Origin: Thalassia testudinum
Taxonomy: Eukaryota; Streptophyta; Magnoliopsida; Alismatales; Hydrocharitaceae
Reading direction: 5' to 3'
DNA length: 64,000 nucleotides
NCBI GenBank assembly: GCA_037157565.1
Contig: JAZHRO010000013.1
Coordinates: 35,964,501 to 36,028,500 of the forward strand
The notes under the pieces are model-generated. The model ran no database searches. It was given only the letters and a program-made list of their open reading frames with translations, and was not told the origin of the DNA. Both the position numbers and the translations under genes were made by a program. Position 1 is the stretch's first letter. Each line of letters begins with the position of its first letter. Shown one piece after another: positions 48,417 to 56,689 of this stretch.

Positions 48417-50162
48417 TTAACGCCTCCAGCTAGGCGGTGCACAAACAAGACTGACTTGGGTCAAGAAGATATGTTCAAAGTTAACCAGACCCAAAATCAG
48501 AAGTCCACAGATGCGAATAAGGTTGCGGTGGAGTCCCGTTCCTAAGGGGCGGGAATTCTGTAACAGATATATCATGCATGCCCGTGTCAGATCCTCTCTT
48601 AGTTTGTGGGCATGCAAACAAGTTGCTGTGGACGAACGCACCCCAAATATGACATGCCAAACACTAAAGATGTAGGTCTTATATTCAGCTTGTGTCCCCA
48701 TAAAATTGTAATCCATCGAAAGTGTATCAATTCTAGTGCATTCGGGTTGCGGGATCTTTATTCTGGTAGGGCAAGTAACAAAGTCCAGAGTTTCATACTG
48801 AGCCCTACAACCAAGCATCAGTCTTCTCTTCAAAGACGCATCCATCTCTTCCGCAACTATGATTTCATTGCTCATTCCCTCCAAGCCCTTGATCTCAAGA
48901 ATATTTTCTTCAACCTCCTTTGTATCAGATTCACTGTTTGGGGTTGCATTCGAGGTAGGGTCAATTTCATCCTCTAGATCATATTCTTTCTCTCGGCCCT
49001 CCTCCAAATTTGTGATGGGGATTCTAACCAATTCATAATCAATTTCTTTGAAATTGTAACTCCATTCTCCATTTCCGACGTTGGCTGCTACTCCCACCGG
49101 ATTACTTGTCTTGAGCTGATTAGATTCAGATTCCAAGGTCTCTCCCCTCACCTTCTCAGTTTCCTCCTGATGTTTGTTCTCAATGCTCCCCAAATTGTGC
49201 TCCAAGGAATCCTTACTTTCCTTATCCACTGAGCTATCCAACTCCTGAGGGGTATCAATGGTGGACTGAACCAAATCAGGATGACTAGGTGTAGTCCAAT
49301 TGATCATGGTAGGTCCTTGCTTTATGAATTCCATGAATGGCGTTGTATGCAACAGCTTTCTTTGGCCTTCTTCCCCCAATTGTTGGAACAACTCCAACAT
49401 GGCATGTTGCCCTTTAACCAATTCTTGATTCTGTCTGTGTAGTTCTAACTGGAGGTTATCAAGAATTGACATGGTGTCATTTGGTGTCCTTTGGATTTCC
49501 TCCTTGAAATCCAGGTTAAGAGAGTATGGTTGAGGTTGTGGATCAGAATCCATATTGGTGTTTAGGTTCTTGGGTGGGTCCTCTATTCTGTCATGTTCAG
49601 GGTCCAGTTCTTCAAGAGGAACCATTCTCTGTTTGGTCCTACTCCAGAATAGTTGAGGTTCTAAGTCTTCCTCCCAGTCAGATTCTTCATCATGGGACTA
49701 AATCAGAGGTTGATGATCCTGGGCTTGCCTAGATTTCTGATCATTTTCTGATTTCCATTTGTCTAGAACTCCTTCTAATCCAAAGGTCAAGTAGGCAAGG
49801 TTGTTGAATTCAGATGACCTTTCTTGGTTATTATCTTGAGATGGGTAGGGTTCTTGGTGTTCTCCTAAAGTGTAGGTCCTATCACAGTAGAGCGGGTCGG
49901 ACCTAAATGAGGAGGCATCGTGAGGACAATCGAGATATGGAGCCCCATGATTTGAATCGTACCCTTGGGTGGCTATGTTGGGTGTATTCCAATAAGAGGT
50001 TGGTGTGGTTTGGTCATAGTTGGGCCAAGAGGGATATTCCAGGTTGCATCCCCAACTTGGTGGTTGGTTAGCCCAAGTCGGCTGTGGGTATGGTCTACTT
50101 GGGTTAGCATACAAATCCTGTTGGGGGTAATTTGGGTAAGATGGATAGGCATTGAAATCCAT
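48417..50162 (-). CDS. Unknown protein frame of element M (582 codons, one internal TAG)
   Basis: Starts at MDFNAYPSYPNYPQQ (50162); the leader frame from 50435 is open and in phase, so a longer start is possible. The first part (154 codons) is rich in Pro, Tyr, Asn, Gln, Ser and Trp, and faintly resembles in composition the C-terminus of Z gag. A TAG at 49700-49698 interrupts; the same frame then runs 430 codons to 48417. The second part has a helical coiled-coil-like segment (SILDNLQLELHRQNQELVKG), a long Glu/Asp-rich region, a Cys-containing stretch (LGCRAQYETLDFVTCPTR) and a hydrophobic segment near the end (LIRICGLLILGLVNFEHIFL), perhaps membrane-spanning. No protease, RT or integrase motif. 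I do not recognise the family; a gag-derived or env-like role is speculation. Given the near-identical LTRs, the open frame may be maintained rather than relic. Confidence 0.6.
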
Positions 50163-51265
50163 GGAAGAAATGGAGGGATGCGGGAAGAACAGATGAGAGA
50201 GAGTTGTGCACTCAATCAAACAAACAAGCCTAATCCTTATGGTGTATTCCTTAGGAGACCTAGAAATCTCACAAAGGTTGATTAAGTCCGTAAACACTGG
50301 ACTCCCCTTCCCAAGGCTAATCTGGCCAGGTTGATTACGAGGGGATTGCAGGGAAAGTTCTTCCTTTGGCTTGCGCCTCCGGTTCCATAGACCCCACAAC
50401 CACGGTCGTTTGACACTGCCCCGCAGCCTAGTCACCAGATTCTACCAAGGGAATGAAAGCCAAGTGCCTAGCAGACAAAACCTCACCTTTTGAGACTTAA
50501 CTCAGTCCTGCCTAGGGCACGTCTACTCAGTTTTAAAGGGCTAGTATAGTGCTTGTGCTTAGGGTGATGTGATGAGGCGTTGATTGGGGTGGTGCCTCTT
50601 AATGTTCTACTTTCAAAGTGTGTGCTTCTAGCAAAACATGATTTTCAAGCAAGGATTTGTTAAGATATAGTGTCTTTTTAGTGTTTCATCCTTACTTAAG
50701 TACTTTTTAGGGTTGACGTGTCTTAATTTTTTCAAACAAGTTTCAGTGGGCACGTCAAGTTCTGCACACAACTTAGTGAAAGTAGATTTCCTTTTATTTT
50801 GTAGAGGCTCTAAAAACCCTAGTGTACTCATCCTAAAGATCGTGCAGCTTCTATTAGATGAGTCAGTTTTAGGGTTGAGTGGTGCGGCCCAGGTCAACTC
50901 ACGGTGGCTTCGCAAACACCACTCAAGAGAAAGAGAAAAGAGCACTCCAAGAATTTATCCAGCATATTAGAGTGTACATTTTTTGTAGGGTGATGTGTTA
51001 AGAATGTGGGTCAAGCAATCATTCACCACGCCAATTTTTTCAGTTTTTATGATTTTTTTTAGATTTTTCACGCAAGCAAACAATGAGAGAGAGAGAGTAC
51101 TCACTATCGGTCCTCGAGGCGTCTACTTCCTTGCTACCATAGTGGAATGCATCGCTTCGCCGTCCATGAGCCGAATTCCTGCATCCGTCAAGTAAAAAGG
51201 AAAATAGGGCATTAGACGATATGAGAATGAAGGTGGAATGGAGGTGATGAAACAAATCCGTTGCC
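50163..51265 (-). other. 5' leader of M
   Basis: Between PBS and the coding frame, closely matching the Z leader. Includes the frame 50435-50163 (MTRLRGSVKRPWLWGLWNRR at its start), open into the main frame. The phrase shared with Z, ACTTGACGTGCCCACTGAAA, appears near 50760 to 50740. Confidence 0.65.
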
Positions 51266-51283
51266 TCCCCGGCAACGGTGCCA
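51266..51283 (-). other. Primer-binding site of M (tRNA-Asp)
   Basis: Minus strand TGGCACCGTTGCCGGGGA, one base from the tRNA-Asp complement, 5 nt inside the 5' LTR. Confidence 0.9.
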
Positions 51284-51288
51284 AAAAC

Positions 51289-52695
51289 TGACGTGCCTTC
51301 GTGCGTGTGTGTTAAGAGGTGTCGTTATAGTTGCACTTGATACGTCGGTTTTAAAAGAAGTAAACGGAGGTGAGTCCGAGTGTCGATCTCAGGGAGGCAT
51401 GGAAATCGGATTTTGTTTACCACTTGTTGTCACGAAAAAGGCGGAGTTTTGCTTGCGAAAGAAACGGTTTTGAAAAGCGAGAGATAGAGAGAGTTTAGGG
51501 TTAGAAAGCTCTTTGGTTTTGATCATGCACTTTAAACAGAAATTAAAAAGGCAACTAAATGAAAAATAATTTCATTAAACATGCATTCATAGTTCATGGT
51601 TTACAATATTAAATACATGCTTCAACAAAAGTAAATGAAAGCTTAAAAGGGAGAGAGAGAGGTAGAGAGAGAGTGGAGAGCGACGAGGCAGCCACGGCGG
51701 TGGAGGAGGCTCCGTCGGCGGCTCGTCGTCTCCGGCGATTACAAGAGTGCCTAAGACTAGCTAGGAGAGGAGTGGAGTAGTTGCAAGTGGGAGAGGATGC
51801 CTTGAATGGTGGTAGAAGGGGGTTTAAATAGAGTTAAGGGCTTCCTAAAAGAAGAATGTGCTTTAGCGACATCCAGAACGTCGCTAAAACCGCTTCCATA
51901 CACGTCGGTGAAGGTCTTCTGCCGCCGGTCAGCCGCCCGCCCCTCTCTCTCTTCAGGCGCGATCCGTGGACGTCGAACGAGAGCCGTCCGATTGATGATC
52001 GGACGGCTGAGATCCTCCCGCGCCTGCGCTAGGATCGCGCTTCGGGCGTGCGTGCGCGCGCGCGTTTCCGCCCGGCGTGCGCGCGCGCGTGGGAGGTGGG
52101 GCGCTGTCGTCGCGCCGCGTGGCGCGATCCTAGCCGCTCGCTTCTGATCGCGCGGCTCAATTTTGCCGCGCCCTTCGCCCGCAGATGATTTTCGCTCCGC
52201 GCGAATCGAACGCGCGTCGCCGCAACGCGGGCGTGCGCGCTAACCGTTGCGCCACGCCCGCGCTTTGTCGCGGCGACCGCGGGCGAGCGCGCGGATCTCG
52301 GTCGTTCGATCGAAGATCAACGGCCGAGATGCGTCTTTGGCTGGCTTGGGGGCGTGGCGACGGCGGGGGCGGGGCGACGTGGCGCGTTCTAGGCCGTTGA
52401 TCTCCAGATCAACGGTCAGGATTTCTTGGGCCCATTGTGGGAGCTCCGGATGTCGGATTTGGCCGATTTTGAGTCCGTTAGACTCTGTTCGTCGTCCTGA
52501 ATCCATCCGTGCGGTCCGATTGCTCATCTGAGGCCTGCTTTGACAAATGCTTTACACAAATGGCCATTAATACAGTTTATAAGCAATCTTGGTACTTGAT
52601 GCATGCAATGCTCCTATTCTACTTTATGTTGTGCCTTTTATTCTAAAGATGGGCCATATTCAACCTAATTACTACCCCCTTGCGTGGTGTTATCA
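51289..52695 (-). repeat. 5' LTR of M
   Basis: 1407 bp. Compared with the other LTR it has an extra TTG (in CACTTGTTGTCACG) and a 25-bp tandem expansion in a CG-rich run near 52060-52090 (two GTGCGCGCGCGCGT blocks instead of one), and about six single-base changes. Confidence 0.95.
52184..52261 (-). promoter_or_regulatory. tRNA-like segment in 5' LTR of M
   Basis: A box TGGCGCAACGG (52254 to 52244) and B box GTTCGATTC (52211 to 52203), the same 43-nt interval as in the other LTR; D and T arms are intact. Confidence 0.6.
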
Positions 52696-52712
52696 GGGAC
52701 TAGCAAGGAGTA

Positions 52713-52724
52713 AGCATGGGGGTA
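52713..52724 (+). other. Polypurine tract of Athila Z
   Basis: AGCATGGGGGTA immediately before the 3' LTR. It is the plus-strand primer site and is shared with M and D. Confidence 0.8.
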
Positions 52725-54140
52725 TGATAACACTACACATGGGGGTGATAATTCTGTTAAATAAGGCCCAACTTAAGAATAAAAGGCACAACATAAGTAG
52801 AATGGGAGCATTGCATGCATCATATACCAAGATTCCTTATAAAATTGTATTAATGGCCATTTGTGTAAGACTTGTCAAAGAAGGCCTCATATGAGCAATC
52901 GGACCACACGGATGGATTCAGAATGACGAACGGAGTCCAACAGACTCAAGATCGGCCAAATCCGACATCCGGAGCTCCTACAATGGGTCCAAGAAGTTCT
53001 AACTATTGATCTGATGATCAACAGTCCTCGTTGCGCCACGTCGCCCCCACGCTCACCGCACGCCACTTCCTCCGTCAGTTGAGATCAAATCTTGGCCGTC
53101 GATCTTCGATCGAACGGCCGAGAACCGTGCGCTCCCTCGCAGTCGCCGTGACAAAGCAGCGGGCGTGGCGCAACGATTACCGCGCACGCCCGCACGCACG
53201 CGACGAGGGTTCGAGCCGAGCGGTGCGAAGAATTGAAGACGAAGGAGCGCGTGGCGAAATTGGGCCGCCTAATCAGCAGCGGGCGGCCAAGATCGCGCCA
53301 CGCGGCGCGCCCTCAGGCAGCGAGCGCCCACGCACGTGCGCACGTCGGGCGACGACGCCCGCGCACATGTGCGCCCGAGGTGCGATCCGAGCGCGCCTAA
53401 GGGAAGATCTCAGCCGTCTGATCTTCGATCGAATGGCTCTCATGCAGCAGCCGCGGATCAGGCGCGAAGAACGGCGCGGGTGTGTGACTGACGGGCTAGT
53501 GGGCTTCACCGATGCTTTTGGAAGGGTTTTAGCGACGTCCCGGACGTCGCTAAAGCCCCTTCTTCTTTTAGAAAGCCCTTCTCCTTATTTAAACCCCCTC
53601 CAACCACTCATTCAAGTCATTCACTTCCCTTACAACTACTCTACCCCTCTCCTAGCTAGCTTTAGGCCCTCTTGTAATCGCCGGAGACGACGAGCTGCCG
53701 ACGGAGCCTTCTCCATCGCCGTGGCTGCCTTGCCGCTCTCCCTCCTCTCTCTCTCTCTCTTCCTCTCTTTTAAGCTTTCCTATACTTATGTTTAAGCATG
53801 TATCTAATGTTGTAATCTGTGAACTAAAGCTGCATGATTAATGAAGTTACTTTCCGTTCAGTTGTTTACTTTAATTCTTGTTTAAGTTGCATGATCAAGC
53901 AAGAAACAACTCTAACCCTAATCTCTCCCTCTCTCTATCTCTCTCCCTCTCGCTTTTCAAGCCGCACCTTTCGCAAGCAAAACTCCGCGCTTTCCGTGAC
54001 AACAAGTGATAAGCAAAATCCGATTTTCACGCCTCCCTGAGACCAACACTTAGACTCACCTCCGTTTGTTTACTTTAAAACCGGCATTGCAAGTGCGATT
54101 ATAACGACACTTCTTAACACACACGCACGAGCGCACATCA
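52725..54140 (+). repeat. 3' LTR of Athila Z
   Basis: 1416 bp, TGATAACACTACAC to GAGCGCACATCA; same length as the 5' LTR within 1 bp but clearly diverged. The 254-codon frame at 53031-53795 lies wholly inside the LTR and is not a gene. Confidence 0.92.
53159..53229 (+). promoter_or_regulatory. tRNA-like segment in 3' LTR of Z
   Basis: A box TGGCGCAACGA (53166-53176) and a consensus-like B box GGTTCGAGCC (53208-53217), 42 nt apart. The D stem is partly lost (ATTACCGCG). Confidence 0.55.
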
Positions 54141-56689
54141 AGGTATATCAAATTACTCACTACGACAGGAAACGGAGTACAACAAAAAGCTATAACTACT
54201 GGCCTCTACTGGGCCCAGCACCCTCTGCAGCCGTAGGCTCTGGCTGCTTTACACTTGGACCTGAAAAAGGTTATGAGTACAAAACGTCAGCGAACGCTGA
54301 GTAGAGTGGCAACCAGCTAACTAAAACAGTAAACGTGGACAAGTAACTGTTGTTTTCAATTTATTTCTTTATTTAACTAACTATTCTTTCTTTCAACACT
54401 TGGTTTATTTATCAGGTCTCTTTCTTGATCTTGAATGTTCCTCGTGAGACAATCTTGATTGCAATCTTTTCCGAAGAGTAGAAGTAGCACGTGGTGCTCT
54501 CCTGGCCAGGAGAGTCCCCCGTGGTGGTCCTACACTCAGTCAACCACCCCAAGGTCACTGATAGACGTAACGGTGACTACGGCACGCGTGATAAATGCAC
54601 GGGTAACTACCTCGCACTGGCACGCGATCAATCATTTCCGTTAACGGGTATGCCCAAAGCACAGCACGAAACCAGTATAGGGCATAGCCCTCTCAGTAAT
54701 AGGGGTCTAGCCCCTAAGAACCAAACAGGGATCTCGCCCCTCCACAGTCCGCGCACCCTCGCCTGACTACTCTGGTTTGCCCAGTGGGCCTAACAAGTCG
54801 GTGTAAGGAGGCTAGCTGAACCTCGGGCCCCGTGGGGTGACTAGCTCTCTCCCTACACTAGTAGCTCGCCCCGGTAATGTGTACGCGAGGGCCAAAAAGT
54901 CAGTACAAAGTGGCCAATCCTAACCCCGAGTCGCAACCCTAGGGCGGCTAGCTCCGCTCTGCACTAAGCAGGGGGGATAGTTGCTCTCCTTGGTACTCCG
55001 TACTCAAGGGCCAGCTCACTTCCCCATTCACATTTCCAGTTCCATTCCATTTATTTCTAGGAGCTCTACTCCTAATTTCCCGTAGCGTTCGTGCTCATGT
55101 TTCTCAGGCCAAGCCATACTAGGTTTCATCATTTCTATTTCCATTTCTCAGGTTCTACACATGTAGCATGCAACTTTACTATTCACATTCCAGGTTTATT
55201 CACAGGTAGCTCGTGTTTCCAACATTCAATCTTCCATTTCCAATTCATATACAGGCAGCTCGTATTTAATTGTAAATAACAGGAATTTACATACAACAGT
55301 TGCTAACAATAGTACTTTACATTTCACAGGCAGCTGTTATCCACTTACAGGCAATTGTTATTATTCTATTTACTCATCCAAGACTGCAAGTCATATATTC
55401 CATACAGCTATTCAAGTGTTTCTAGTCCTAGGATTCATGCCATACCCTAGGATCTAACATTCATTCCAAATATGCATTCATGTTAGTAATTAAACTAGGG
55501 GAAGCCACTCTACCAGTAAGCCCAGGAGTAATGGGGGCATGATTGGTAGGTCCACGTGCCTCAGCAAACCCCAAATCCACAACGGAACGAGGTCCTATCA
55601 CAAGGATCAATCAAGAAACCACTCAGAATAGGATAAAAAGTATTCCAACAAGTAGAGGAACTTAAACAGAGAACAATGGAATCTTAATTGCAGAAATCAG
55701 ACCTTAAACGGACCCTAAACGGGTCAAAACAGTAACTCTGATTCATATCAGACGTCTGGAACACCTTCCAGACGTCTTAAAAAAAAGTCCAGAATCATAC
55801 CTCAACTCTGCACTATTCCCCAGATGTCCAGGGACTCTGCTGAGCCGTCTGGACCTAGTTCCAGACGTCCGACCACCTCTCTGGATGTCTGGAGACGCTT
55901 CCCGCCGTCTGGTGCCTCGCTCAGATGTCTGAACTGCGTGGGAGGGCGTGTCCCACGCCTTCCCGAAGCTAATCCTGCACGCACGATGCAAATCTCCTCA
56001 ATATGGCACAGAAAAGTGCCTCGGCGGAATGGCCTGCGTGGCCGTATTCGCAAAGGGAGGTGTATGTCGTGGGACTTAGCTCTCAGTCGTCTGGAGCCTC
56101 CTCCAGACGTCGTCTACGTCGTATAGATGTAGATCCAGATGTCGGATTCTGGGAAAATCCCACAACCAAGGACTGTCTTCTCCTTCTCGTGCCATGCTTG
56201 ACCGTTGCTCTGGCTGCAGGAGTGTCGGGGAGGACCTCCTCGACACACCTCTTCGCCTTGCGCACGCCCTACAGGCCGTGAGCTCTCCGACGAACTCCCT
56301 CACGAGCTCACGTGCTCTCCTCTCTTCCCCTCGTTGCTCCTCTCCTCCCACTCCGCTCATGCTCGCTACCTACTGCCTACTGCTCTCGCTAGAGGAAGGA
56401 GAAGGGTGGATGGAAGTGGGGTGGTGTGAGGGAGAGGAGGGGGGTTTATAAGGGTGAGGTTTTACGGTTTTCACTGGGAGCTGAGGAGAGAGAGAAGACA
56501 GATGAAAACGAGGGGTACTGTCTGCGCGTAGCACGCGCGTAGATGCGAGTTCGTACCCAAGATTTTAAATTTTCAGATGTCTGGGAATGAGTCAAGATGT
56601 CTTACAAGACGTTTGACCCTCAGTCCAGACATCTGACCTAAAGTCCAAACGTCCTAAAAAGGCTTAACAGCACGGGTCTTAACAATCTA

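Larger units (their letters stand above)
45724..52695 (-). mobile_element. Non-autonomous Athila-related retrotransposon M, young
   Basis: 6972 bp, perfect 5-bp target duplication GGGAC (45719-45723 and 52696-52700). Minus-strand order: 5' LTR (52695 to 51289), tRNA-Asp PBS, leader, one 582-codon frame unrelated to gag-pol, 3' UTR shared with Z, polypurine tract GCATGGGGGTA (47113 to 47103), 3' LTR (47102 to 45724). The two LTRs differ by about six substitutions plus a 3-bp and a 25-bp length change, so M is by far the youngest insertion here. LTR ends, PBS, leader, UTR and PPT match the Z family, which would supply enzymes in trans. Confidence 0.92.
36160..54140 (+). mobile_element. Athila-type Ty3/gypsy retrotransposon Z, complete but decayed, carrying nested element M
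   Basis: Complete order: 5' LTR (36160-37576), tRNA-Asp PBS, leader, gag, protease, RT, RNase H, integrase, 3' UTR, polypurine tract and 3' LTR (52725-54140). About 11.0 kb without M. Flanks AGGTG (36155-36159) and AGGTA (54141-54145) are a near-match duplication, and X3 sequence continues on both sides. The Athila assignment rests on the gag phrase MFPFSLRDKASHWL, the integrase C-terminal phrase [19 protein letters not shown] and the tRNA-Asp PBS. No chromodomain was seen. In the first 240 nt the LTRs differ at about 18 sites, so the insertion is old. Confidence 0.9.
35910..56684 (-). mobile_element. Solo LTR X3, split by Athila Z
   Basis: Minus strand: starts TGTTAAGACCC at 56684 and ends GGATCGTAACA at 35910. 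Flanks ATGTA (35905-35909) and ATCTA (56685-56689) fit a 5-bp target duplication with one change. Without Z it is about 2.8 kb and collinear with X2. Contains a TATA (TTATAAACC on minus, near 56445) and CAGACGTCTGG palindromes at 55749 and variants at 55760-56110 and 56575-56650. The frames at 55743-56451 are not gene-like. Confidence 0.8.

Noticed and set aside
48606..48977. 123-codon plus-strand frame
   Set aside because: Antisense shadow of the M coding frame.
53031..53795. 254-codon plus-strand frame
   Set aside because: Entirely within the 3' LTR of Z, Arg/Ala-rich from GC-rich DNA, and broken in the 5' LTR.
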